DNA from: Acetobacter sp. AN02 | GTDB taxonomy: Bacteria; Pseudomonadota; Alphaproteobacteria; Acetobacterales; Acetobacteraceae | Direction of reading: 5' to 3' | Length of the DNA: 45,648 nt | Assembly: GCF_029759835.1 (NCBI RefSeq) | Contig: NZ_JAJJND010000008.1 | Coordinates: forward strand, 1 to 45,648 | Translations under genes and position numbers: made by a program | The notes under the pieces: generated by a model | What the model saw: the letters and a program-made list of their open reading frames with translations, nothing else | Told to the model about the DNA's origin: nothing | The model's database searches: none | Shown: piece after piece, positions 1-8,533 of the stretch | Position numbering within the stretch: the stretch's first letter is position 1 | Layout of the letters: each line of letters begins with the position of its first letter

Positions 1-129
1 CTCTCAAACAGAATCTTCAAAACCTATGACGATATCGTTGATATCGCCTGCCATGCCTGGAACCAGATCGTCGAACAGCCTTGGCGCATCATGTCAATCG
101 GACTGCGTAATTGGGCGCATAGGTTCTAG
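1..129 (+). mobile_element. IS630-type transposase, C-terminal end (partial)
   Basis: The first 42 codons are open in frame 1 and end at TAG (127-129). The peptide starts LSNRIFKTYDDIVDIACHAW and ends IGLRNWAHRF, which is the typical tail of IS630-family DDE transposases (the IVDIACHAWN and WRIMSIG patterns). Only the C-terminus is inside the window, so the catalytic residues cannot be inspected. The terminal inverted repeat should lie within a few tens of bases after the stop, but its edge cannot be fixed without the other end. The element therefore ends just upstream of the nitroreductase gene. Confidence 0.8.
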
Positions 130-228
130 CAATCAATGGTTGGTATAATCAGCCAGGCACGCTCTTCTCTTGGCTTGCGGGCAGTCCTGGTCCATGTTGC
201 CCCCGATATGCGCCAAGGAGTCCTGCCT

Positions 229-834
229 GTGCCCTCCCCGATGGACCTTCTCCTGTCCCGAGCCTCTGCAGATACCCTGCACGAACCGGCCCCCTCCGGC
301 AGAATTCTGGAGACCATTCTTTCCGCCGCCATGCGGGCGCCCGATCACGGAAAACTGCGCCCCTGGCGGATGATCACCGTCAGCGGCGATGCGCGACGCG
401 ACGTGGCCGAACGGATCGTGGCCAGCATGAAACGGCTCGATCCGGACGTGCCGCAGGCAAAGATCGACAAACGCCGGCACCGCTTTTCCACAACCCCGAT
501 GACGATCATCCTCGGCCGCCACCTGCGCCCGGACAACAAGATTCCGCTGATCGAGCAGGACCTCGCCGTCGGAGCCGCGGCGATGAACATCCTCAACGCC
601 CTGCATTTCGCCGGTTTCGGCGGTCTCTGGGTGTCCGGAGAGATGACCTGCGACCCGGTCCTTGCCGCAGAGCTCGGCTTTCCGGCCCCGCATGCCCTGG
701 CGGGCTTCATCTTCACCGGCACGCCTGAGCCGGACCGCACCCTGCCGAAGCGGCGCGATGTCACGGATTACGTGGCGGAATGGAACGGAAAGCCGGTCAG
801 CTTCGGCGCGGATCAGGGAAAGGTGGCAGAGTGA
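229..834 (+). CDS. nitroreductase family protein (YdjA-like)
   Basis: This 201-residue protein resembles the FMN-dependent nitroreductase fold of YdjA type. An early segment AAMRAPDHGKLRPWR matches the family FMN-binding start (small residue, RAP-HG, PWR). The C-terminal half has GAAAMNILNALHFAGFGG followed by W, also typical. Members reduce nitro or quinone-like substrates with NAD(P)H; the substrate here is unknown. I chose GTG 229 because AAGGAG (215-220) lies eight bases upstream; the reading frame continues upstream to 136, and ATG 241 is an alternative. The stop overlaps the start of the next gene (GTGA), so the two are translationally coupled. Its native promoter may have been replaced by the IS630 end at 129. 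Confidence 0.85.
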   Translation: MPSPMDLLLSRASADTLHEPAPSGRILETILSAAMRAPDHGKLRPWRMITVSGDARRDVAERIVASMKRLDPDVPQAKIDKRRHRFSTTPMTIILGRHLRPDNKIPLIEQDLAVGAAAMNILNALHFAGFGGLWVSGEMTCDPVLAAELGFPAPHALAGFIFTGTPEPDRTLPKRRDVTDYVAEWNGKPVSFGADQGKVAE

Positions 835-2078
835 GCACGGAGCTCTATCCGGAAGAGAGATCAGACATTGTCGTGATCGGCGGCGGACCGGCCGGACTGG
901 CCGCAGCCATATCACTGTCTGATGCCGGATTCCGCGTGACCGTTCTGGAACAGGCACCGGAGGCCGTGTGGGAAGCCCCGTCCTTTGACGGGCGCGAGAT
1001 TGCCCTCACACATCACTCCCGCACCCTTCTGGAAGCCGCCGGAGCCTGGGAACGCGTGGCACCGGACGCGATCTCGCTGCTGAAGGAAGCACGGGTCGAG
1101 ACCGGACGCGGACATCACCCGCTGATGTTCCATGCCCCGTCTTCCCAGGACGAACCTCTGGGCTGGCTGGTCTCCAATCACGAACTCCGCCGCGCCCTGT
1201 TCGCCTCCGCACGGGAGCGGAACGGAATCACGCTCTGCCCGCAGAGCCGTGTCGCGACGGTGCGGCGCGGCCAGGACGCGGATTACGTCCATGTCGTGAG
1301 CAGCGGAGAAACCCGCCGGATCGCCGCCCGCCTGGTCATCGGCGCGGACGGACGCTTCTCCCCGACACGCAGACGGGCCGGAATCGGCGCGATCGTGCAT
1401 GATTTCGGACGGATGATGATGGTCTGCCGGATGGCGCATGACGTGCCGCACGACAACGTGGCGCTGCAGTGGTTTGACGAGGGGCAGACGATCGCCATGC
1501 TGCCGGTGCAGGGGCAGGCCTCCTCGCTCGTCCTGACCCTGCCGCCGGAGGAAACCTCCCGGCTGCTGAACATGGAGCCGGAAGCGTTCGCAGCCGATAT
1601 CATGGCCAGAACCGACGGGCGCTTCGGAGAGATGCGCCTGATCAGTACACGGCATGTCTATCCGCTGAAATGCGTCTATGCCCACCGCTTCGCCGCCCCG
1701 CGCCTGGCCCTGATCGGAGATGCGGCAGTCGGCATGCACCCCATCACCGCCCACGGATTCAATCTCGGCCTGCGCGGTCAGGAAACACTGACGCAGGAAG
1801 TGTCCCGGGCCGCAGAGCGGGGGGAGGATATCGGCGCACTCTCCGTGCTCCGGCGGTTCGAGCGGCGGCACCGCCATGTCACGATGCCCCTTTTCGCCGG
1901 AACGAACGGGATCGCCTCGCTCTACACGCGCGACGGCCTGCTCCCCGGACTGGTGCGCCGCGCCGGTCTGCGGGCCGCAGAGATGATGCCGTTCTTCAGA
2001 AGCGCCGTGACGCGGATGCTCACGGACCCGGAGGAGACTCCGGCCGCTCATACACGCGCCGCCCGCCTGCCCAGGTAG
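831..2078 (+). CDS. UbiH/UbiF/UbiM-type FAD-dependent hydroxylase
   Basis: This 415-residue flavoprotein monooxygenase starts at GTG 831, overlapping the nitroreductase stop, with AAAGGTGG just upstream. It has the N-terminal dinucleotide fold IVVIGGGPAGLAAA (about residue 11), a central VIGADGRFSPTRR, and the second FAD motif LIGDAAVGMHPITAHGFNLG. The last is the signature of the ubiquinone-biosynthesis hydroxylases (UbiH, UbiF, UbiM, Coq6). It probably hydroxylates the polyprenyl-benzoquinol ring; which carbon cannot be decided by reading. A UbiM-type (demethoxyubiquinol 5-hydroxylase) role is possible. The 3' end overlaps the convergent guanine deaminase gene by 59 bases. Confidence 0.85.
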   Translation: MSTELYPEERSDIVVIGGGPAGLAAAISLSDAGFRVTVLEQAPEAVWEAPSFDGREIALTHHSRTLLEAAGAWERVAPDAISLLKEARVETGRGHHPLMFHAPSSQDEPLGWLVSNHELRRALFASARERNGITLCPQSRVATVRRGQDADYVHVVSSGETRRIAARLVIGADGRFSPTRRRAGIGAIVHDFGRMMMVCRMAHDVPHDNVALQWFDEGQTIAMLPVQGQASSLVLTLPPEETSRLLNMEPEAFAADIMARTDGRFGEMRLISTRHVYPLKCVYAHRFAAPRLALIGDAAVGMHPITAHGFNLGLRGQETLTQEVSRAAERGEDIGALSVLRRFERRHRHVTMPLFAGTNGIASLYTRDGLLPGLVRRAGLRAAEMMPFFRSAVTRMLTDPEETPAAHTRAARLPR

Positions 2079-3348
2079 CGCGCACGCAGCGCGCGTCACC
2101 AAGCGTCATCAGCACGAAAAGCTGGTCCTGCACGGTGTCGCAGCGCTCCAGCCGCCAGCGGAGGAAATCGTCCGTCCCCCCGTCAAGCACGCAGAGATCG
2201 GCCTCCATCCCGACCGCGATGCTGCCGATCCGGTCCTCCAGCCCCAGAGCCGCCGCCCCGCCGCGCGTCGCCAGCCAGAGCGCCTGAACCGGGTGCAGCC
2301 GGTGCCCGCCGATCAGCGCGACCTTATAGGCTTCCCCCATCGTGCTGAGCAGGGAAAGGGATGTTCCCGCCCCCACATCCGTCCCCAGCCCGACATGAAC
2401 CGGCCGGGCTGCAGCCACCGCGTCAGACAGGCGGAACGCACCACTGCCGAGGAACAGATTGGAAGTCGGACAGTGGGAAAGAGCCGCGCCGGTCTCGTGA
2501 CACCGGCACAGATCAGGCTCGTCGATATGGATGGCATGGCCGAAAACCGATCTGCGGCGGACCAGACCGGCCCTGTCATAGACATCGAGATAGGACCGGC
2601 TTTTCGGAAAAAGCTCCGCAACAGCCCGGACTTCTTCCCGGTTTTCCGCAAGATGCGTCTGCAGGAACAGACCGGGCGCTGAATCAAGAAGATCCCCCGC
2701 AGCCTCAAGCTGCTCAGGCGTGCTGGTGATGGCAAAACGCGGCGTGACGGCATAGGACAGCCGGTCCTTCCCGTGCCATTTTGCAATCAGATCCGCAGAC
2801 TGATCATAGCCGGTCCGGACCGTATCCCGCAGGGCCTCGGGCGCGTTGCGATCCATCAGCACCTTTCCGGCAATCATCCGCAGGCCGAGCTTCTGCGCCT
2901 CGGTGAAAAAGGCATCGGCGGACTGCGGATGTACGGTGCAGTAAACAGCCGCCGTGGTGGTCCCGGCACGCAGCAGCTCATGCAGGAACCGTCCGGCCGC
3001 TTCCGTCGCAACAGCAGGGTCCGCAAAGGCAGCCTCGGCCGGAAAGACATAGCGCGTCAGCCATTCCAGAAGCTGCTCACCATAGGAAGCGATGACGGAT
3101 ATCTGCGGATAATGGACGTGGGTATCGATAAAACCGGCGGAAATCAGCGCGTCCGGATAATGCGTGACCGGCGTTCCGGCAGGCAGATCAGGGGACAGCT
3201 CCTGCCAGGAGCCGGCAGCTTTGATGATACCGTCCTCAATAAGGATCAGAGCATCTTCCGTGACATTGAGACACTCAGAGGGCGGCGCCAGGAACGGGTT
3301 GTCACGAAACGAGAGGGTGGTACCGCGCAGGGCGTGGGAGGAGGTCAA
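2020..3348 (-). CDS. guaD: guanine deaminase
   Basis: This 442-residue amidohydrolase deaminates guanine to xanthine. Metal and substrate residues are visible: GFIDTHVHYPQ (HxH, about residue 93), QTHLAENREE, GHAIHI and the C-terminal GLGTDVGAGTSLSLLSTM with the catalytic Asp. The order and length fit bacterial GuaD. The only usable start is TTG 3348, since an in-frame stop lies a few codons upstream and no ATG or GTG precedes the conserved region; no strong Shine-Dalgarno is seen. It would supply xanthine to the xanthine dehydrogenase at 38740-42538. It lies downstream of the small Ser/Thr gene, separated by a strong hairpin. Confidence 0.92.
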   Translation of the reverse strand: MTSSHALRGTTLSFRDNPFLAPPSECLNVTEDALILIEDGIIKAAGSWQELSPDLPAGTPVTHYPDALISAGFIDTHVHYPQISVIASYGEQLLEWLTRYVFPAEAAFADPAVATEAAGRFLHELLRAGTTTAAVYCTVHPQSADAFFTEAQKLGLRMIAGKVLMDRNAPEALRDTVRTGYDQSADLIAKWHGKDRLSYAVTPRFAITSTPEQLEAAGDLLDSAPGLFLQTHLAENREEVRAVAELFPKSRSYLDVYDRAGLVRRRSVFGHAIHIDEPDLCRCHETGAALSHCPTSNLFLGSGAFRLSDAVAAARPVHVGLGTDVGAGTSLSLLSTMGEAYKVALIGGHRLHPVQALWLATRGGAAALGLEDRIGSIAVGMEADLCVLDGGTDDFLRWRLERCDTVQDQLFVLMTLGDARCVRATWAGGRRVYERPESPPGP

Positions 3349-3424
3349 GGAGGCCTGTCCGCATCAGCTTCAGATCGCCCGATGCTACATGAAAAGCGAT
3401 CGGATGCGGAATGTTTCCATCCGG

Positions 3425-3461
3425 TATATACCCGGGTAAAAATATTTTACCCGGGTATATA
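3425..3461. terminator. 17-bp perfect hairpin with 3-nt loop (terminator or operator)
   Basis: TATATACCCGGGTAAAA (3425-3441) pairs perfectly with 3445-3461 around the loop ATA. It lies eight bases beyond the stop of the minus-strand Ser/Thr-rich gene and 77 bases upstream of guaD. There is no long T tract after the stem on either strand, only the A/T ends of the arms. It may be a terminator for the small gene, an RNA processing site or a protein-binding palindrome. Each arm carries ACCCGGGT, which recurs as TACCCGGGTG at about 3797. Confidence 0.6.
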
Positions 3462-3468
3462 AAGCCGT

Positions 3469-3729
3469 TCAGGCCGTCACATCGAGGGCCTGGTCATCCT
3501 GTGCGCCCGCACTGCGTTCGCCCGAGGTGCTGGTGGAGATCACATTGCCGTTCGCATCCGTGACGGTGGTGGTGATGGAGCCGTCCGCGTTGACGGCGGT
3601 GGTTGTGGTGTCTCCCGATGAGGAGGACGAGCCGGATGAGTCTGTGGCCTGGGAGCCTGAGGCGGAGGATGATGAGTCCGTGCTGAACAGGCTGCTGATG
3701 CTGTCTGATGAGATGGGGGAGAGGCTCAT
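3469..3729 (-). CDS. small Ser/Thr-rich protein of unknown function
   Basis: The product is 86 residues. It begins MSLSPISSDSISSLFSTDSS, continues with a serine-rich low-complexity stretch, then TTTT, then a repeat-like VNADGSITTTVTDANGNV and an acidic tail. No signal peptide, transmembrane segment or cysteine is seen. The start is well supported: AGGAG lies seven bases before ATG 3729. The composition suggests a disordered or surface-exposed polypeptide. I do not recognise a family. The plus-strand ORF over the same bases has no comparable ribosome binding site. Confidence 0.6.
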   Translation of the reverse strand: MSLSPISSDSISSLFSTDSSSSASGSQATDSSGSSSSSGDTTTTAVNADGSITTTVTDANGNVISTSTSGERSAGAQDDQALDVTA

Positions 3730-4025
3730 GATTCTGCTCCTGCAGAGAGTGAGGAATGAGGATGCAGGGTGATCCCGGGAGGCTTACCGTGGCGTTAATA
3801 CCCGGGTGACGAATTGAAACGATTTGTATGAGACGTCAGGGCAGACAGGATTTCCGGAGGAGGTAAACCGGGAATTAATATTTCTCGGGGATTGTGCCGG
3901 TCGTTAACCGTCTGAATTTCCGCTGGCCGGGGCGGGTGGAGACAGCGAGATCAGCCGCACAAAGGCCATGAAAAGGCTCTTTTACTGCGGCAGCTCCGAG
4001 AGCCTGCAAACCGGAGCGGCGTGTC
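3730..4025. other. intergenic region, probable divergent promoters
   Basis: This stretch separates the minus-strand Ser/Thr gene from the plus-strand 65-residue gene. It holds TACCCGGG at about 3797 and GGAGGAGG at 3856-3863. The latter resembles a strong Shine-Dalgarno but is followed only by very short reading frames (TTG or GTG starts giving 7 to 25 codons). No RNA gene was recognised. Confidence 0.4.
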
Positions 4026-4223
4026 ATGTCTGAATCGTATGTTATTGAAGTGGATGGAATATTTCTGGGGACCGCCCTGTGCGTGCCGCAGGAAAACGGG
4101 AGAGTCCGGTTCTATGCCACGCATGAGAGTGTGAGAGATCTGCATCTGCAGGAGATGGCGCATCTACCTGAGCTGCGCCGGCAGGTTGCGGTCCTGTCCC
4201 GTCGCGGGATGTGCGTGGCCTGA
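4026..4223 (+). CDS. small conserved-looking hypothetical protein
   Basis: This 65-residue protein starts MSESYVIEVDGIFLGTALCV and continues RVRFYATHESVRDLHLQEM with a basic C-terminus. The pattern (hydrophobic strand, VDG-F-G, RFYAT-ESVR) looks like a compact folded domain and resembles small hypothetical proteins I associate with Acetobacteraceae, but I cannot name a family. GGAG (4013-4016) lies nine bases before the ATG. A clear terminator follows 18 bases after the stop, which supports it being a real single-gene unit. Confidence 0.6.
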   Translation: MSESYVIEVDGIFLGTALCVPQENGRVRFYATHESVRDLHLQEMAHLPELRRQVAVLSRRGMCVA

Positions 4224-4240
4224 GCGACGGCCTGAACGGG

Positions 4241-4272
4241 AAGAGCCGGCCTGCAGGGGCAGACCGGCTCTT
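4241..4272. terminator. bidirectional terminator between the 65-aa gene and acs
   Basis: AAGAGCCGG (4241-4249) pairs with CCGGCTCTT (4264-4272), a 9-bp perfect stem with a 14-base loop. On the plus strand it is followed by TTTGTG, and on the minus strand the stem also ends in TT. It lies between two convergent genes, so it can serve both. Confidence 0.7.
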
Positions 4273-4298
4273 TGTGTTACATTCCGGAAAATAAAGTA

Positions 4299-6269
4299 TC
4301 AGACATTTTCGCTCTGATTTTGCCGGGCGACGTCTGCGATCAGCGTGTCCACGACCGAGGTGTCGGCCAGGGAGGAGAGGTCTCCGAACTCTCCGGTCTG
4401 GCCTTCCGCGATCTTGCGGAGCAGGCGGCGGACGATCTTTCCGGAGCGCGTCTTGGGCAGTTCGCTGACGAGATAGACCTTCTCCGGCGCGGCATAGCGT
4501 CCGACGTTTCTGCTGATCACGGCTGCAATGTCTTCGGGACGGACGCCGGAGCGGCTGGCGCGGGTGACGACGAACACCACGATGCCCTGACCCTTGAGAT
4601 CGTGCTGTATGCCGACGGCGGCCGCTTCCGCAAGGCGGTGATCGACGGCGACGGCGTCCTCGATCTCTGCCGTTCCGATCCGGTGGCCGGAGACGTTGAT
4701 GACGTCGTCCATGCGTCCGGTGATCCAGTAATATCCGTCCTCGTCCCGGCGGACGCCGTCTCCGGTGAAGTATTTGCCTTCAGAGAAGGTGAAATAGGTT
4801 TCCCTGAAGCGTTTGTGATCCTGCCAGATGGTTCTGGCCTGTCCGGGCCATGAGGTGGTGATGCAGAAGCAGCCTTCCGCAGCGCCTTCGAGCACGTTGC
4901 CTTTATCGTCCGTGACGACCACTCCGATCCCGGGCAGGGGTTTCGTTGCAGATCCTGGTTTCATGGGCGTTGCACCCACGACCGGTCCGAGGATGATGCC
5001 TGCGGTTTCGGTCTGCCACCAGGTATCGATGACGGCGGCACGGCTTTTGCCGATCACTTCATAGTACCACATCCAGGCATCAGCGCTGATGGGTTCTCCG
5101 GCGGTGCCCAGGCTGCGCAGCGAGCTGAGATCGAAGGTGCCGGGGAAATCGTCTCCCTCGCGCATGAGGGCGCGGATGGCTGTGGGTGCTGTGAACAGGC
5201 TCGTCACGCGGTTGCGCTGGATGATGTCCCACCAGCGACCGGCGCGCGGCCATGAGGGCAGGCCTTCGTACATCAGGGTTGTCGTGCCGTTTGCGAGCGG
5301 GCCGTAGACGACGCAGCTGTGTCCCGTGATCCAGGCGATATCGGCCGTGCACCAGTGCACGTCTCCGGGTTCCTGCGGATAGACGGTTCCGAAGGTATAG
5401 GAGGCCCAGACCATGTATCCGCCGGTGGCATGGACGATGGCCTTGGGTTTTCCGGTGCTTCCCGAGGTGTAGAGCAGGAACAGCGGATCTTCCGCGTTCA
5501 TGATCTCGGGCTCGCAGTCTGCGGACTGGTTTTTGATGAGATCCGTAAAGCGGATGTCGCGGCCGTCCTTCATGGGCACCTCGTCCCCCGTGACGGTGAC
5601 GACGATGACGTTGCGGACCGCACCGATGGTGCCTGCGTGTTTCAGGGCTTGGTCTATGGCGGTCTTGTGCGGGATGCGTTTTGAGCCGCGGCGCGCCGTA
5701 TCGGCTGTGATGACGGCGACGGCGCCGCTGTCCACCAGGCGTTCACTGATGCCCTCGGGGGAGAAGCCGCCGAACATGACCACGTGCGGCGCGCCGATCC
5801 GGGCACAGGCGAGCATGGAGATGAGGCCTTCCGCGACCATCGGCAGATGGATGGCGACGCGGTCTCCCTTCTTTACCCCGAGGCTGCGCAGGGCGTTGGC
5901 GGTCCGGCTGACCTGTGTGTGCAGTTCGCGATAGGTGAGCGTTCTGCGGTCTCCGTCGGTTTCTCCTTCCCAGATCAGGGCGGGCTGATCCGCGCGTTCC
6001 TTCAGGTGCCGGTCGAGACAGCTGACGGAGGCGTTGAGGCGTCCGTCCTCGAACCAGCGGATCCGGACGTCTCCCGTGAAGCTGGAGGTTGAGGCACGGG
6101 TGGGGTCCTGTGTCCAGGTGATCCGCTTTGCCTCGTTCAGCCAGAAACCGTCGGGATCGCTTTCCCCGAAGGCGACCAGTGCGTCATAGGCGGCGGTCTG
6201 CCCGGGTGTGACGCCGGCGATGATGATCTGCGGCTGGAGCTCGTGCGGTGTGGGCGTGACTGAGGACAT
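4299..6269 (-). CDS. acsA: acetyl-CoA synthetase
   Basis: This 656-residue adenylate-forming enzyme converts acetate, ATP and CoA to acetyl-CoA. It has the P-loop YTSGSTGKPKAIVHATGG (about residue 267), the A5 motif DTWWQTETAG, the hinge/A8 region WITGRMDDVINVSGHRIGT and the C-terminal PKTRSGKIVRRLLR with the acetylatable catalytic lysine. The tryptophan pair in DTWWQTE is what limits the acyl pocket in acetate-specific enzymes, so I favour acetate over propionate despite its place after prpDCB. The gap to prpB is 116 bases and contains a GC hairpin (6296-6318), so co-transcription with prp is likely but not certain. Confidence 0.95.
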   Translation of the reverse strand: MSSVTPTPHELQPQIIIAGVTPGQTAAYDALVAFGESDPDGFWLNEAKRITWTQDPTRASTSSFTGDVRIRWFEDGRLNASVSCLDRHLKERADQPALIWEGETDGDRRTLTYRELHTQVSRTANALRSLGVKKGDRVAIHLPMVAEGLISMLACARIGAPHVVMFGGFSPEGISERLVDSGAVAVITADTARRGSKRIPHKTAIDQALKHAGTIGAVRNVIVVTVTGDEVPMKDGRDIRFTDLIKNQSADCEPEIMNAEDPLFLLYTSGSTGKPKAIVHATGGYMVWASYTFGTVYPQEPGDVHWCTADIAWITGHSCVVYGPLANGTTTLMYEGLPSWPRAGRWWDIIQRNRVTSLFTAPTAIRALMREGDDFPGTFDLSSLRSLGTAGEPISADAWMWYYEVIGKSRAAVIDTWWQTETAGIILGPVVGATPMKPGSATKPLPGIGVVVTDDKGNVLEGAAEGCFCITTSWPGQARTIWQDHKRFRETYFTFSEGKYFTGDGVRRDEDGYYWITGRMDDVINVSGHRIGTAEIEDAVAVDHRLAEAAAVGIQHDLKGQGIVVFVVTRASRSGVRPEDIAAVISRNVGRYAAPEKVYLVSELPKTRSGKIVRRLLRKIAEGQTGEFGDLSSLADTSVVDTLIADVARQNQSENV

Positions 6270-6295
6270 CTCACCTGTTCTCCTGAGACAGCGAG

Positions 6296-6318
6296 CCCCG
6301 CCTGTGTGAGGGGCGGGG
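6296..6318. terminator. GC-rich hairpin between prpB and acs
   Basis: CCCCGCC (6296-6302) pairs with GGCGGGG (6312-6318) around a 9-base loop. No T tract follows on the minus strand, so it is more likely an attenuating or mRNA-stabilising hairpin than a full terminator. Confidence 0.4.
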
Positions 6319-6385
6319 TCTGTCTGGTCTGATCCGGACTGTTCGGTTCCTGCTCCGCCGGTCCGGCAGCGGCGGGGGTGTGTGG

Positions 6386-7303
6386 TCAGGGGGTATCGAG
6401 GGTGGGCAGGACGGTTGCGACGATGGTCTGATCCAGGGATTCGTATTCGTGGTAGCGCAGGGTTTTGTAGAGTTCCTCGCGGGTCTGCATCTCTCCGACG
6501 ACGGCCTCGGTGCTGCCGTCGCGGGCGATGGTCCGGTACAGTTTTTCCTGGGCCTTGTTGGCGATACGCAGGGAGCTGACCGGCCAGATGATCATGGAGT
6601 AGCCCATGTCCGCGAACTCTGATGCGGTATAGAACGGCGTGCGTCCGAATTCGGTCATGTTGGCCAGCAGTTTTACGCCGGGCATGCGTTTTGCGAACTC
6701 GCGGAACATCTCCTCTGTGGTGAGGGCTTCGGGGAAGATCGCGTCCGCACCGGCCTCGATATAGAGTTTTGCGCGTGCGACGGCCCCGTCCATGCCTTCG
6801 GAGGCGGCGGCGTCGGTGCGTGCGACGATCACGAGATCACGTGCGGCCTTTTTTGCGGCATGGACCTTCATGGCCATATCCTGCGGCGTGGCGAGTTTCT
6901 TGTTGTTCAGATGGCCGCATTTCTTGGGCAGGATCTGGTCCTCGAGGTGGACGGCACCCGCGCCTGCGTCCTCGAAGGTGCGGACCATGTTCATGACGTT
7001 AAGCGTTTCTCCGTATCCCGTATCTCCGTCCACGAGGAGGGGGAGGCCGGAGGAGCGCACGATCTGGCGGACGAAGAAGGCGACCTCGTCCACGGTGATG
7101 ATTCCCAGATCCGGCAGGCCCATGCTGGCGGTCATGGCGGCACCGGAGAGATAGAGCGCGTCAAAGCCTGCGTCTTTTGCCTGGAGTGCGGCCTGACCGT
7201 TATGGGCACCGGGAAGCTGCAGGATGCCCGGCGCGTTGAGGAGCTCGCGGAAGCGCCGTCCTGCGGGGACCGGGTTGTGGCTGGTGCCTTCGAGCCAGAT
7301 CAT
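6386..7303 (-). CDS. prpB: 2-methylisocitrate lyase
   Basis: This 305-residue member of the isocitrate lyase/PEP mutase superfamily cleaves 2-methylisocitrate to succinate and pyruvate, the last step of the methylcitrate cycle. Visible motifs are [10 protein letters not shown] with the metal-binding Asp, [14 protein letters not shown] with the catalytic Cys in the KKCGH loop, and IVARTDA. The length is typical. Its ATG overlaps the prpC stop by four bases (ATGA), so the two are translationally coupled. The succinate produced could feed the succinyl-CoA synthetase encoded at 19291-21365. Confidence 0.95.
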   Translation of the reverse strand: MIWLEGTSHNPVPAGRRFRELLNAPGILQLPGAHNGQAALQAKDAGFDALYLSGAAMTASMGLPDLGIITVDEVAFFVRQIVRSSGLPLLVDGDTGYGETLNVMNMVRTFEDAGAGAVHLEDQILPKKCGHLNNKKLATPQDMAMKVHAAKKAARDLVIVARTDAAASEGMDGAVARAKLYIEAGADAIFPEALTTEEMFREFAKRMPGVKLLANMTEFGRTPFYTASEFADMGYSMIIWPVSSLRIANKAQEKLYRTIARDGSTEAVVGEMQTREELYKTLRYHEYESLDQTIVATVLPTLDTP

Positions 7304-8469
7304 GCTGCTTTCTCCAGTGTTCCGCGTTTGCTGATGTGAATGAATTCGCGGTTTTCGGGGCCGGTATATTCGGCGGACGGACGGATGATCTTTCCGTTCT
7401 CGCGCTGTTCGATGACATGTCCGCTCCAGCCCGTCGTGCGTGCGATGACGAAGACGGGTGTGAACATGGCAGTCGGGATCTGCATCATGTTGTAGGAAAC
7501 GGCGCTGAACCAGTCGAGATTGGGGAACATCTTCTTGGTTTCGGCCATGACGCTCTCAAGGCGTTCCGCGACATTGTAAAGCGTCATGGAGCCGGCCCTG
7601 CGTGACAGTTTCTCGGCGCAGCGCTTGATGATTTCGTTGCGCGGGTCCGAGATCGTATAGACCGGGTGACCGAAGCCGATGATGACTTCCTTGTTCTCGA
7701 TGCGCCTGCGGATGTCGGCTTCTGCTTCATCCGGCGTGCGGTAACGCTGCTGGATTTCGAGCGCGACCTCGTTGGCGCCGCCGTGTTTGGGGCCGCGCAG
7801 GGCGCCGATGGCTCCGGTGATGGCGGAATACATATCCGATCCGGTTCCGGCGATGACGCGTCCTGTGAAGGTGGAGGCGTTGAATTCGTGTTCGGCGTAG
7901 AGGATCAGCGAGATGTGCATCGCGCGAACCCATTCTTCAGGCGGTTTCGTGCCGTGGAGCAGGTGCAGGAAATGTCCGCCGATGCTGTCGTCATCGGTTT
8001 CCAGCTCGATCCGGCGTCCGTTGGTTGCGTAGTGATACCAGTAGAGCAGGATGGAACCGAGGGAGGCGATCAGGCGGTCTGCGATGTCGCGTGCGCCGAC
8101 GGGGTTGTGGTCTCCGCGTTCGGGCAGGGTGCAGCCCAGGATGGAGACGCCGGTACGCATGACGTCCATGGGATGGGCGGCGGGCGGGATGTTTTCCAGC
8201 ATGCGCTTGAGGTTTTCGGGCAGTCCGCGCAGGGCTTTCAGCCGTGCCTTATAGGCGGCGAGCTCACCCGCATCCGGCAGATGGCCGTGGATGAGCAGAT
8301 GCGCGACTTCCTCAAACTCGCAGGATTCGGCCAGATCGTGGATGTCGTATCCGCGATAGTGCAGGTCGTTGCCGGAATGTCCGACGGTGCACAGGGCGGT
8401 GGTTCCGGCTGTTACGCCGGACAGAGCAACGGATTTTTTTGCTTTCCGGGCCGGGTTGTCCTGGCTCAT
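7300..8469 (-). CDS. prpC: 2-methylcitrate synthase
   Basis: This 389-residue citrate-synthase family enzyme condenses propionyl-CoA with oxaloacetate. The early [21 protein letters not shown], the catalytic [13 protein letters not shown], and [15 protein letters not shown] are all as in PrpC-type short citrate synthases. GGGAGC lies just upstream of ATG 8469. It is flanked by prpD (64-base gap) and prpB (overlap), which settles the 2-methylcitrate rather than citrate assignment. Confidence 0.94.
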   Translation of the reverse strand: MSQDNPARKAKKSVALSGVTAGTTALCTVGHSGNDLHYRGYDIHDLAESCEFEEVAHLLIHGHLPDAGELAAYKARLKALRGLPENLKRMLENIPPAAHPMDVMRTGVSILGCTLPERGDHNPVGARDIADRLIASLGSILLYWYHYATNGRRIELETDDDSIGGHFLHLLHGTKPPEEWVRAMHISLILYAEHEFNASTFTGRVIAGTGSDMYSAITGAIGALRGPKHGGANEVALEIQQRYRTPDEAEADIRRRIENKEVIIGFGHPVYTISDPRNEIIKRCAEKLSRRAGSMTLYNVAERLESVMAETKKMFPNLDWFSAVSYNMMQIPTAMFTPVFVIARTTGWSGHVIEQRENGKIIRPSAEYTGPENREFIHISKRGTLEKAA

Positions 8470-8533
8470 TGTTCGTGCTCCCTGGTTGCGGACTGCCGTC
8501 TCCGGCAGTCCTGTCCCGTTTTGCGTGCGGTCT

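Noticed and set aside
3527-3772. plus-strand 81-codon frame opposite the Ser/Thr gene
   Set aside because: The minus-strand gene has a clear AGGAG at the right distance; the plus frame has none, and its acidic Val-rich translation is the mirror of the serine repeat.
4299-6269. propionyl-CoA synthetase (prpE) instead of acs
   Set aside because: The acyl-pocket motif DTWWQTE with the double tryptophan and the overall sequence fit acetate-specific Acs.
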